This document shows, piece after piece, positions 34,686-42,912 of a stretch of DNA of 64,000 nucleotides (positions are counted from its first letter, which is position 1; each line of letters begins with the position of its first letter). The position numbers and the translations under genes were made by a program. This DNA comes from Brevibacillus ruminantium (GTDB taxonomy: Bacteria; Bacillota; Bacilli; Brevibacillales; Brevibacillaceae). Location of the stretch: contig NZ_CP098755.1 of NCBI RefSeq assembly GCF_023746555.1, positions 1,144,001 to 1,208,000 of the forward strand, written 5' to 3'. Under the pieces are notes generated by a model. The model saw nothing but the letters and a program-made list of their open reading frames with translations. It searched no databases and was not told where the DNA came from.

Positions 34686-35312
34686 TTAATTCAATGTGGA
34701 ATGGATGAAAAAGGTTTCAAGCAAGCGGGTCAGATCTTCTTCGAGCCGGGCTACGAGCTGATCAGCCAGTTCTTTATCCGCCATCAAGGATTGGAAAAAC
34801 AGGCCGTCCAGGGCGGAGTAAAAGAGCGGTACCCACGTCTCGGGGGAGAAGGAAGCAGCGTGCTTGCCATGGTGGTTTAGCAGCTTTTCCAGCATGTGCC
34901 TGATCAGGCTGTAGAGACGCTCGCGAATCTCCTGGACAGGCTTGCGAAAGGCGGGGTGGTACATGGCTTGGACCTGCAGGTCATACCAGAGTCGATGAGT
35001 GTTTCGATGCTCGGTGAGCGCTTGGCGCAAAAGGGAAGAAAACCTTGTCTGCCAGCCTTCAAGAGGGTCGGCAAGAAGCTCTGTTTCCAGCTCATCCAAA
35101 AAGTGATGCTTGTAGCCTGTGATGACGGCCAGAAGCAAATCCTCTTTGCTTTCAAAGTAGTAGTGCAAAATGCCCAGCGAGACGCCCGACTCCCGAGCAA
35201 TATCGCGCAGCGAAACAGAGGCATACCCCCGCTCGGCCAGACAACGGGTGGCTTGTTCTACCAAAAAGGCTCGCTTGGCTTCCGCTTTTTCCGCTTTCGA
35301 TGGTTGTTTCAT
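34686..35312 (-). CDS. TetR family regulator
   Basis: 208 aa. N-terminal HTH: ATRCLAERGYASVSLRDIARESGVSLGILHYYFESKEDLLLAV. Effector domain about 70-208 with helices typical of TetR (BetI-like). First gene of an operon with aldehyde dehydrogenase. A perfect palindrome lies 17 bp upstream of its start, probably its own operator. Confidence 0.92.
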   Translation of the reverse strand: MKQPSKAEKAEAKRAFLVEQATRCLAERGYASVSLRDIARESGVSLGILHYYFESKEDLLLAVITGYKHHFLDELETELLADPLEGWQTRFSSLLRQALTEHRNTHRLWYDLQVQAMYHPAFRKPVQEIRERLYSLIRHMLEKLLNHHGKHAASFSPETWVPLFYSALDGLFFQSLMADKELADQLVARLEEDLTRLLETFFIHSTLN

Positions 35313-35328
35313 GTCTCATACCTGCTTT

Positions 35329-35344
35329 TTGGACATTTGTCCAA
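35329..35344 (-). promoter_or_regulatory. Palindromic operator upstream of tetR-aldh
   Basis: TTGGACA-tt-TGTCCAA, a perfect 7-2-7 inverted repeat, typical spacing for a TetR dimer pair. On the minus strand it lies just before the tetR leader. Confidence 0.75.
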
Positions 35345-35437
35345 TTTTTTAAATTGATTGTAAGCGGGGGAATCCTGGCTGTCAATGCAAAAAAGCCTGA
35401 TTCCAGATTGCAGGATCAGGCAAACGTGCAGCAGTTT

Positions 35438-36466
35438 TCAGCGTTTCTTCTTTTTGTTGTACATTTGCCACTCCCATCGCCTCAGGTAAGGATAAGGATC
35501 GAATGCCCACTCGTTGCTTCCGGTGTCGCTGTACATCCCGTAATGCAAATGGGGCGGGAATTTTCCGGCGGTGCCAGGTCTTCCGTAACCAGAACTCCCC
35601 ACGTAGCCCAAGATTTCGCCCGGCTCTACGATGTCACCCGGTTTTAATCCCTTTTTAAAGGAGCCCAAATGAGCAAAGTAATGGTAGACATTGCCGATGT
35701 CTCTCATTCCGATGCGCCATCCGCCGTATCGGTTCCAGCCCAAGACCTCGATGACGCCGTAGCCCGTGCTGAGGACAGGTGTGCCGTATCCGGCAAAGAT
35801 ATCGGTTCCTTCATGAATCCGGTGGCCTCCCCAGCCGCGGGGGGCGCCCCAGGTGCTGTGGTAGCTGTAGGAATAGCGTTTCGGAATGGGAAAATGATGA
35901 TCATCTAAGTCAAGGCGTTGAAAGCGCTCGTAGATACGGGCAAACTGATCGATGGTTTTCACTGCCCGGTCACGCTTGTAGTAGGACCACAGGCCAATCC
36001 GCCAGTCCTCGCGGGTCAAGCCGTACTGTGCAAAAAAGTGGATCAGGGTTGTCAGTACGTCCATGTCATTCTCCCGTTCTGCTTTGCCGTCGCCATCTCC
36101 ATCCATGCCGATGCCGCCAAAAAAGCGAATGGAGGTTTCGTGGTGATCCTGTTGATCGGGGTTCAACGCACCGCACCATAGAGAAGGAGGAATCATGATC
36201 GCGGTCAAACGTTCCGGTGCTTGTTGTTCGCTGCCTTTTTTTCTGCGCTTGTGGATGGAACGTTCGTATTGATCCACCGCAGCCAGATAAGACCAAGGGA
36301 TACCGTAGAGTGCCTCTAAACGTTGGAACAATTCAAGACGGTCCTGAAAGACCTTTTCGACAGAGCCGGCCGTGACAGACCCGGATGCTTGCGAAACAGG
36401 AGGCAAGGAACAACAGGTTAAAATTACGCTCAAACTGATCTGCAGCAATAGGCGGAAATTGCGCAT
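35438..36466 (-). CDS. lytH: Sporulation-type M23 cell-wall endopeptidase LytH
   Basis: 342 aa. Signal peptide with possible lipobox-like segment (LLLQISLSVILTCCSLPPVSQA), a lysozyme/transglycosylase-like middle (LYGIPWSYLAAVDQYERSI, RFFGGIGMDGDGDGKAE) and an M23 (LAS) metallopeptidase domain from about 225: HRIHEGTDIFAGYGTPV and PPHLHYGMYSD bear the zinc ligands. B. subtilis LytH (YunA) has the same layout, lies next to yunB and yutB/lipA, is sigma-K dependent and removes side chains during cortex maturation. Synteny supports the assignment. Confidence 0.85.
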   Translation of the reverse strand: MRNFRLLLQISLSVILTCCSLPPVSQASGSVTAGSVEKVFQDRLELFQRLEALYGIPWSYLAAVDQYERSIHKRRKKGSEQQAPERLTAIMIPPSLWCGALNPDQQDHHETSIRFFGGIGMDGDGDGKAERENDMDVLTTLIHFFAQYGLTREDWRIGLWSYYKRDRAVKTIDQFARIYERFQRLDLDDHHFPIPKRYSYSYHSTWGAPRGWGGHRIHEGTDIFAGYGTPVLSTGYGVIEVLGWNRYGGWRIGMRDIGNVYHYFAHLGSFKKGLKPGDIVEPGEILGYVGSSGYGRPGTAGKFPPHLHYGMYSDTGSNEWAFDPYPYLRRWEWQMYNKKKKR

Positions 36467-36616
36467 GCCCGATTCCCTCCTGAACAGTTCTTCTTTGTAG
36501 TTTCTGTCAGCCCAGGGTGATTATCCGAGAAGTTTTTGCCAGCCAGAAGGAAGCGGGCATGTGCCGGAATACTGAATTGGTGTATGATCAAAGGAAGAGT
36601 CCAAACGGAGGGAAAC

Positions 36617-37624
36617 ATGAAGATTATCATACGAAGTGACGAATCGTTCTTTTTACATACAGCAGTCGAACCGCTGCTTCGTCTGGCGGAAGGCCGACCG
36701 GCTCCATCGCAGGAAGAGAGCGAACTGTCCCAGGAAGAGGCTCTGCGGCGATTTGAAACAGTCTCAGAAGCGGTCGAGAGGTACCGCCCGTTTCTGTCAG
36801 CGGAAGCGTGGCAGCGTGAAATCGACGCCTTGAAAAAGCTGCTCGCCTGCTTTCAGATACCAGAGAAGGACCAGCCAAGCGCTGAATTCTATGTCCTGCC
36901 TTTGACGATCCCTGCTGGACTTCCTCTGGCCCTACTTCCACTGTTGGAGGGCTGGGAAGTTAAAGAAGAAATACAAAACCCCTCTTCACAATTTTCACCT
37001 GTGGCGATGATATGGTTAAAAGAAATCGGAGCAAAGCCGGTAACGTCGCTGAACGGAAACATCAGCCGCGTCGAAATGGGCGATGGCGTAGCTGTCCTTT
37101 CGGTGAAGGCGGAAGAAACCGGGGGGCGAAAAGATTCGCTGCCGATTGTTCATGAGTTTCGCAAGCACGATGTGGAGCATATCGATACCGGAATGATGCT
37201 TATGCAGGCGAACGTGGACGATTGCAGTCCGGAGTGGATGGCTCATGCCATGGAACGGCTCTTCGAAGCGGGGGCAAATGACGTTCATTTTATCCCGGTT
37301 ACGATGAAAAAAAGTCGTCCGGGAATCCTGGTGCAAGTGTTGTGCTACCAAAGCAAAGTGGAGGAGCTGACAACCATCCTGTTTCAAGAGACCAGCACTT
37401 TTGGCGTCCGGTATTTTCCCGCAGCTTGCCATCGGCTGGCAAGGCAGTTCCTCACAGTAAAAACAACCTGGGGGGGAGTACCGGTAAAAATAGGCATTCA
37501 TCGCGGAAAAAGGGTGCAATGCTCCCCGGAATATGCCGTATGCGCCCGGCTGGCCAAGGAAGCAGGAGTCTCGGTAAAGGAAGTACATCAAGAAGCGCTC
37601 ATGCTCGCCATGAAACAGGTGTAG
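36617..37624 (+). CDS. larC2: LarC2-domain protein (nickel-pincer cyclometallase C-terminal half)
   Basis: 335 aa, ATG 36617 with CGGAGGG. Residues about 195-335 match the LarC C-terminal part: DTGMMLMQANVDDCSPEWM, LFEAGANDVHFIPVTMKKSRPG and ETSTFGVRYF. That half binds CTP in L. plantarum LarC. Residues 1-190 are a helical acidic region that I do not recognise, with a possible linker role. LarC1 is a separate gene on the other strand at 38443-39327; the DJ-1 gene lies between them. LarB and LarE are not in the window. Confidence 0.8.
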   Translation: MKIIIRSDESFFLHTAVEPLLRLAEGRPAPSQEESELSQEEALRRFETVSEAVERYRPFLSAEAWQREIDALKKLLACFQIPEKDQPSAEFYVLPLTIPAGLPLALLPLLEGWEVKEEIQNPSSQFSPVAMIWLKEIGAKPVTSLNGNISRVEMGDGVAVLSVKAEETGGRKDSLPIVHEFRKHDVEHIDTGMMLMQANVDDCSPEWMAHAMERLFEAGANDVHFIPVTMKKSRPGILVQVLCYQSKVEELTTILFQETSTFGVRYFPAACHRLARQFLTVKTTWGGVPVKIGIHRGKRVQCSPEYAVCARLAKEAGVSVKEVHQEALMLAMKQV

Positions 37625-37714
37625 CTGCCTGCGGCTGCAGGAGAATGGGGCAGTTCTGCAGAAAATGGTAGTGAGGGTACGACCCTCGAAAACTCTTGTG
37701 GGGAGGCTGTACAA

Positions 37715-38272
37715 ATGAGCAAGAAAGTGTTGATCGTGACGGGAGATGCGGTAGAGGCTCTGGAAGTGTTTTATCCGTATTATCGTTGTCTGGAGGAAGG
37801 ATTGGAGACCGTCATTGCATCGCCCACGAAAAAAACGCTGCATACCGTTTGCCATGATTTCGAAGCCCACAGCGAAACCTACACGGAAAAACCAGCCTAT
37901 CAGCTCGCTTCCCACATCGCTTTTGCCGATGTGAATGCGGAGGAATACGACGGTCTGATCATTCCGGGCGGCCGCGCACCTGAGTATATCCGGCTGAACG
38001 AGCATCTCAAGCCGATTCTGGCTCATTTCTTTGAAGCAAACAAACCGGTCGCCGCCATTTGCCACGGGTCACAGGTGCTGGCGCTGGTCAGTGAGCATGT
38101 CCGTGATCGCGAAATGACAGCCTATCAGGCATGCCGTCCAGATGTGGAAGCGTGTGGAGCTGTTTATCGCACCGAGCCTTTGCATGTTCACAACAATCTG
38201 GTCTCTGCTCATGCTTGGCCGGACCTGCCCGGCTTTATGAAAGAGTTCCTGCGCCTGCTGCGGGAAGGTTGA
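37715..38272 (+). CDS. DJ-1/PfpI family protein
   Basis: 185 aa. Class I glutamine-amidotransferase-like fold with nucleophile cysteine in VAAICHGSQVLAL and glutamate in VTGDAVEALEVFYP; GLIIPGGRAPEYIRLNEHL is typical. Relatives are deglycases, chaperones or proteases, so the activity is open. The gene sits between the two LarC halves, in line with LarC2 and 90 bp after it. GGGGAGG ribosome site. Confidence 0.88.
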   Translation: MSKKVLIVTGDAVEALEVFYPYYRCLEEGLETVIASPTKKTLHTVCHDFEAHSETYTEKPAYQLASHIAFADVNAEEYDGLIIPGGRAPEYIRLNEHLKPILAHFFEANKPVAAICHGSQVLALVSEHVRDREMTAYQACRPDVEACGAVYRTEPLHVHNNLVSAHAWPDLPGFMKEFLRLLREG

Positions 38273-38318
38273 TCGGCGATATGCGGAAGTTGGTTTATTC
38301 TTCATAATTTAAAGCAGA

Positions 38319-38353
38319 AAGCCTTGTCCCGGGAAGGAGACAAGGCTTTTTCT
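38319..38353 (+). terminator. Terminator after the DJ-1 gene
   Basis: AAGCCTTGTC / GACAAGGCTT perfect stem, followed by TTTC. Confidence 0.88.
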
Positions 38354-38442
38354 AGGTGCGCCCAGCATGGGAGATAGCTATAGGTCAAGTCCCGGACGGG
38401 GGTTCCCCCTCCTTCTCGATTTCTTTTAAAAGCACGCAGGAA

Positions 38443-39327
38443 CTACAGCGTCCCAACGAGCACGCGAAGGACATTGGGCTGATCGGGCAAGTCCCGGGTG
38501 CCAGCACCATACCCGATCGCTTCCACGGTCATGGCCGGAAGCGGACCGAACTCTTGAACGATGCCGGCTGCAACACCGGCTCCAGTTGGAGTCGTCAGCT
38601 CTTTTTGAATTTCGGTGCTGCGCAGCGGGATGCCTTTGAGCATTTCCATTGTAGCAGGGGCAGGCACCGGGTAAAGGCCGTGATCACAGCGGACATAGCC
38701 GTTTCCTGTCGGGACGGGACCGCTGTACACCTGATCAATTTGCAACTCTTCCAAAGCCAGGGCGATACCCACGACATCCACGATCGAATCGAGTGCTCCG
38801 ACCTCGTGAAAATGGACGGTCTCAACGGGGACATCGTGGATTTTCGCCTCCGCGACGGCAATTTTCGCAAAAATCGCTTGGGCGCGCGCCGTCACACGCG
38901 GGGAAAAATCGGCCGCGTCAATCATCGCAGCGATCTCGCTGTAGCGGCGATGGTGATGGCTGTGATCATGGCTGTGATCATGGTCGTGATGATGGTGATA
39001 CCCGTGATCGTGGCTGTGATCATGGTCGTGGTGGTGATGCCCGTGATCGTGGCTGTGATCATGGTCGTGATGATGACTGTGCCCGATGCTCAGGACAGGC
39101 AAGGTTTTGAAAGATTTGAGCTTTTCCAGCTCTTCGTCAACCACATCCAGCTTTAAGGCGCTTACCCCTTTTTTCACGACTTTTTTCCACTCCATGCGGA
39201 AATCGCCGAGCGGCAGTTTGCGCAGCTCGCGCTCAATATTTTCGCGGCTGGCCCCCGCGTCGACGAGAGCAGCCAGCAGCATATCTCCACTTATTCCAGA
39301 AAAACAATCCAAATAGGCAATGCGCAA
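38443..39327 (-). CDS. larC1: LarC1 protein with histidine-rich metal-binding region
   Basis: 294 aa, TTG start with AAGGAGCG. N-terminal MRIAYLDCFSGISGDMLLAALVDAG is diagnostic of LarC. Residues 83-127 are almost all His and Asp (repeats of HDHDHSHDHG), a nickel-binding segment. Later motifs: VHFHEVGALDSIVDVVGIALAL, GLYPVPAPATMEMLKG and TPTGAGVAAGIVQEFG. LarC inserts nickel into the pincer nucleotide of lactate racemase and related epimerases. It ends where LarC1 ends in L. plantarum; the LarC2 half is encoded separately. Confidence 0.9.
   Translation of the reverse strand: MRIAYLDCFSGISGDMLLAALVDAGASRENIERELRKLPLGDFRMEWKKVVKKGVSALKLDVVDEELEKLKSFKTLPVLSIGHSHHHDHDHSHDHGHHHHDHDHSHDHGYHHHHDHDHSHDHSHHHRRYSEIAAMIDAADFSPRVTARAQAIFAKIAVAEAKIHDVPVETVHFHEVGALDSIVDVVGIALALEELQIDQVYSGPVPTGNGYVRCDHGLYPVPAPATMEMLKGIPLRSTEIQKELTTPTGAGVAAGIVQEFGPLPAMTVEAIGYGAGTRDLPDQPNVLRVLVGTL
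38947..39081 (-). repeat. Tandem His/Asp codon repeats inside larC1
   Basis: Repeats of about 45-60 bp built from GTGATCATGGTCGTGATG-like units (plus strand), coding HDHDHSHDHGHHH. Likely prone to copy-number change. Confidence 0.75.
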
Positions 39328-39465
39328 CGTAATCGCTCCTTTTATCCGGTACTCTTTTCCTGTATCATAAAAGGGAAAATATGTTCGTGTATGAGACAGG
39401 CTTTCTGCTGACCAAAGTGTACCATTTCCTTCAGCAGTCTGTCATGTTGAGGAGTGAGATTTTTC

Positions 39466-40590
39466 ATGTTGTCATTTATCCATACGGCGGACATCCATCT
39501 GGATGCGCCTGTTTATACTTCGTCGCTCTCTTATGAATTAAGGCAGGATGATTTTCGTCGGACGATGCGGAAGATTCGGGATCTGGTATGGGAAAAGCAG
39601 GCCGATTTCTGGCTGATCGCCGGTGACCTGATGGAACTGCATGGAGGGAGAAGAGCGACGGCCGTGTTTTTGCGCGATCTGTTTGCCAGTGTGGCACCGA
39701 CACCCGTCTGCATTGCGCCGGGCAATCATGACCCATGGAGAACGGATTCCTACTACCAGTCCATGGAGTGGCCGGGCAATGTATTTTGGTTTACGCCGGA
39801 GTGGGGTGTCTACGAATTCCCGGAAAAATCCTGCGTGATCTACGGCTGGGGCTTTCCGCAGCCGCATGTGTACGAATCTCCATTGCTCGATTTCCCCGGA
39901 AAACTGGACGGCTACCGGCACCATCTCATGGTGCTTCATGCCAGCGTAATCCACAGCGGGGGAGAGGAGCATCACCCCTATGCCCCGATCACGCTGGACG
40001 AGATGGCCCGCACCGGGATGGACTACATCGCGCTGGGCCATATTCACAAGCCCGCTTTGTTTCCGCATCCGCAACACAAGAAAGTTTTTGCCGCCTATCC
40101 TGGCTCGCCGGAAGGGCTGTCTGTCAAAGAAGACGGCCCGCGCCATGTTCTATATGGCGAGCTTGGTGAGGAGGGACAGTTGAAACTGGAGGAGATTCCG
40201 GTTCAAACCCGGATGATTCTCAAACGGGAGGTAGAGGTGCAGGGGGCAGAGACGATGGAGCAGCTTGTGGACCGGGTGGAGCAAGCGCTGTCCGATGTGC
40301 AGGATGGGCAGATTTTGGCTGTCACGCTGACAGGAGAGCGTCCCGCTCATTTTTCTCCTGCCATAGAGGTGCTGCAGCAGCGTTTTACCCGTTTCTTTTC
40401 CATTCGGTTTGCTGACAAAACCAGGCCGGATCTGGATGTAGAGAAGCTGATCGCCGAAGGGGGAATCTGGGGACGTTGGGTAAAAAAGCTGTTGGAGGAA
40501 GAGGCGGCAGCAGAGGATGAACAGCAGCGGGAAGTAGCTCGTATGGCTGTGAAAGAAGCGCTGGATCGGATAGGGGGAGTCATCGGGTGA
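39466..40590 (+). CDS. yhaO: YhaO-like SbcD/Mre11-type nuclease
   Basis: 374 aa from ATG 39466 (GAGGAG upstream). Calcineurin-like phosphoesterase: FIHTADIHLDAP, WLIAGDLMELH, CIAPGNHDPW, HLMVLHASVIHSGGEEHHPYAP and DYIALGHIHKPALF supply the metal ligands. Its TGA overlaps the GTG of the YhaN-like gene. By analogy with Mre11-Rad50 they form one DNA-processing complex. Confidence 0.9.
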   Translation: MLSFIHTADIHLDAPVYTSSLSYELRQDDFRRTMRKIRDLVWEKQADFWLIAGDLMELHGGRRATAVFLRDLFASVAPTPVCIAPGNHDPWRTDSYYQSMEWPGNVFWFTPEWGVYEFPEKSCVIYGWGFPQPHVYESPLLDFPGKLDGYRHHLMVLHASVIHSGGEEHHPYAPITLDEMARTGMDYIALGHIHKPALFPHPQHKKVFAAYPGSPEGLSVKEDGPRHVLYGELGEEGQLKLEEIPVQTRMILKREVEVQGAETMEQLVDRVEQALSDVQDGQILAVTLTGERPAHFSPAIEVLQQRFTRFFSIRFADKTRPDLDVEKLIAEGGIWGRWVKKLLEEEAAAEDEQQREVARMAVKEALDRIGGVIG

Positions 40591-42833
40591 GAATCGACGA
40601 GCTTTCGATCAAAGGCTTTGGCAAATGGCAGGATGCCCATTTTCAGTTTGCACCGGGACTCAACCTGATCACTGCTCCCAATGAGCGAGGAAAGACGACG
40701 CTGCTGCAGGCCATTTTTGCCTCCCTATACGGCATGAAACGGGACTATGTCCGCTCTGCGCGATATTTGCCCGAATACGAGCGCTACCTGCCTTGGCATG
40801 CGAGCAGCTACGAGACCGTGGTGCTGTACGAGCTGGACGGCAAACAGTACCGGCTGCACCGCCGCCTCGAAAAAGAGCGGGAGCAGGCACAGATTTACCT
40901 CGATCCCGACTGGTCTGAAGTGACGTATTTGTATCAGGAGGACCGAAGAAAAGAACGCAATTTTCTCGAATTGCATCTCGGTTTGACGCGCAGCCTGTTT
41001 ACCGATTTGACCTGGATCAGGCGAAAACCTTTGGAATCGGCAGAGTATCTGCTGCCATCATTGTTTGGCAGCGGCGAGACCGACCCGGCCGTGAACAGAA
41101 TGCTGGCCGAGCTGGAGCGGGAGTTAGCCCTGATCGGAAAAAAGGAGCGGGCTGAAAACACGTTGCTTGGAAAGGCAACTGCTTTGGTTGCGAGCAAAGA
41201 GCGGGAGCTGGCGGAAGCGGAAGAAAGCTGGAGAGGTGTGCAAAAACTGACCCGGCAATTGGCGGTTTGGGAAATCAGGCGGCAAGAGCTGGAGCGCAGT
41301 CTGGAGCGGGTTAATCAAAGGCTGCTTTTGATGCAGAGGCAGGAGCAGGATCGGCAAAACAGATGGCAGCGCAGCTTTTCAGAGGCAAGTCCGGAAGACT
41401 GGTACAGATGGGAGCAGGAAGCGCAAACGGAGGCAGAGCGCAGGCTGCACCGACAGGCCGGTGAGCGGTGGCGCGCGATGGAAGAATCGAGCGTGGAAGA
41501 AAGCTTGAACCAAGCGGATGATACAGAAGAGCGATCCCGTCTGGAAAAGATGGAGGACGCCTATCAGAAGGCGGTTTTGCTGCGAAAAGAGCTGAATGCG
41601 TGCAGGGAGCAGGCCCATTTGCTCGCACAGTCTGCTTTGTATACAAGCCCAGCAGGCCAGAGTCGGGCTGCTGCCAGGCAAACAGGGGAGACAAGCGCCC
41701 CGGGGAGAGCAGCAGCCCGGTCACAACGGGGAAATCGTCGCGGTACAGTCCGCTTCTGGTGGACAGGCAGTCTGATCGGTTTGTTTGCAGCGGCAGCACT
41801 CTTTGCAGCAGGCTATGCATTGCCCGGCAGTCTCGTCTCGGCAGCTGCTGCGGCCGCAGCATTCGGCGGCGTCATGGCGCTTCGAAACAGGCAGAGGGGA
41901 AAAGGACTTACCGTTCCACAGCAGGAGTGGCAAAAATATCAGGACAAAGCGGCCCTTTGTGAAGGAGAGCTGCATCAGCTTTTGCAGGAGTGGCAGGCAG
42001 CGGATTGGGATGATTTTCTGATCAGGCGCGAAGAGTTGAAACGAAGCGCAGAAGGAGCGAAAGCCAGTCTGGCTGCCCAGGAATGGAGGCGGCAGGAACA
42101 AAAAGCAGAACTGCTCAGAGAGTGGGGAGATGCTTTTCGAGTCTTGCTGGAACAGGAAAAAGCGCTCCAAGATCATGAACGGAATACTGCAAAGCAAGAA
42201 CGGGAGCGCATCAGCGAAGAACTGCTATCGCTCCGAGAGCAAATCGCCCATGCCTCTGGAGAAATCGGCGGACAGGATGAGGTGTCTCTGGCCGGCGTGC
42301 GCAGTGAGTATGAAGAAGCGGCGAAAGCTTTGCGTCAACTGCAGATGAAGCGCGAAGCCCTGTCACTTGCCCGCGATACCCTGCAACAGACGCTCAAGGA
42401 GTGGAACCGAGACATCTCACCGGCACTGAATCAAATCGCGTCCGGGATCATGGCGACGGTCACGGATGGAAAATACGAGGATGTCCGGCTTGATCCTCAC
42501 GCGCAGTTTGATGTAAAGGTTTGGGAGGCGGGTCATCAGCGGATTGTCGAGCAAGACCAATGCTCGCAGGGGACACAGGATCAGCTTTACTTTGCCCAGC
42601 GGCTGGCACTGCTCCGGCATGTCAGTGCACAAAGCGAGCCGTTGCCCATTTTTCTGGATGACCATTTTGTTCACTACGACGCCGAAAGGCTGGAAGCTGC
42701 CTTGCAGGCGCTCCTGGAGCTTGCCGAAGAACATCAGGTGTTTTTGTTTAGCTGTACAGAACGTGAACAGGTACATTTGCAGCCGTTAATGGAAGCCTCT
42801 CATCGCCATCGCCTTCATACTTTACGGGTGTAA
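40587..42833 (+). CDS. yhaN: YhaN-like SMC/Rad50-type ATPase with membrane hairpin
   Basis: 748 aa (B. subtilis YhaN about 960). Walker A APNERGKTT at 30-38, signature SQGTQDQLYFAQRLAL and Walker B LPIFLDDHFVHYD near the C-terminus, with long coiled coils between. Around residues 387-432 lie two hydrophobic stretches (WWTGSLIGLFAAAALFAAGY and LVSAAAAAAAFGGVMAL), a membrane hairpin where Rad50 has its hinge. Coupled to yhaO by GTGA overlap. YhaM is absent. A shorter coiled coil than in B. subtilis accounts for the length. Confidence 0.88.
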   Translation: MRIDELSIKGFGKWQDAHFQFAPGLNLITAPNERGKTTLLQAIFASLYGMKRDYVRSARYLPEYERYLPWHASSYETVVLYELDGKQYRLHRRLEKEREQAQIYLDPDWSEVTYLYQEDRRKERNFLELHLGLTRSLFTDLTWIRRKPLESAEYLLPSLFGSGETDPAVNRMLAELERELALIGKKERAENTLLGKATALVASKERELAEAEESWRGVQKLTRQLAVWEIRRQELERSLERVNQRLLLMQRQEQDRQNRWQRSFSEASPEDWYRWEQEAQTEAERRLHRQAGERWRAMEESSVEESLNQADDTEERSRLEKMEDAYQKAVLLRKELNACREQAHLLAQSALYTSPAGQSRAAARQTGETSAPGRAAARSQRGNRRGTVRFWWTGSLIGLFAAAALFAAGYALPGSLVSAAAAAAAFGGVMALRNRQRGKGLTVPQQEWQKYQDKAALCEGELHQLLQEWQAADWDDFLIRREELKRSAEGAKASLAAQEWRRQEQKAELLREWGDAFRVLLEQEKALQDHERNTAKQERERISEELLSLREQIAHASGEIGGQDEVSLAGVRSEYEEAAKALRQLQMKREALSLARDTLQQTLKEWNRDISPALNQIASGIMATVTDGKYEDVRLDPHAQFDVKVWEAGHQRIVEQDQCSQGTQDQLYFAQRLALLRHVSAQSEPLPIFLDDHFVHYDAERLEAALQALLELAEEHQVFLFSCTEREQVHLQPLMEASHRHRLHTLRV

Positions 42834-42855
42834 CGGAGCAGTATGCCGTAAAAAG

Positions 42856-42900
42856 AAGCCCGCTTTCGGACAGGAAGGCTGTTCGAAGGCGGGCTTTTTC
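42856..42900. terminator. Bidirectional terminator between yhaN and the TIGR00300 gene
   Basis: AAGCCCGCTTTCG / CGAAGGCGGGCTT stem, T-run on the plus strand, A-run on the other side. Confidence 0.85.
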
Positions 42901-42912
42901 CGTGTAATCAAA

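Noticed and set aside
37016..38065. 349-codon open frame antisense to LarC2 and DJ-1
   Set aside because: Runs across two real genes and their spacer on the other strand; composition is not protein-like.
38443..39327. Programmed frameshift joining LarC1 to LarC2
   Set aside because: The LarC2 gene is on the opposite strand more than 800 bp away, so recoding cannot join them.
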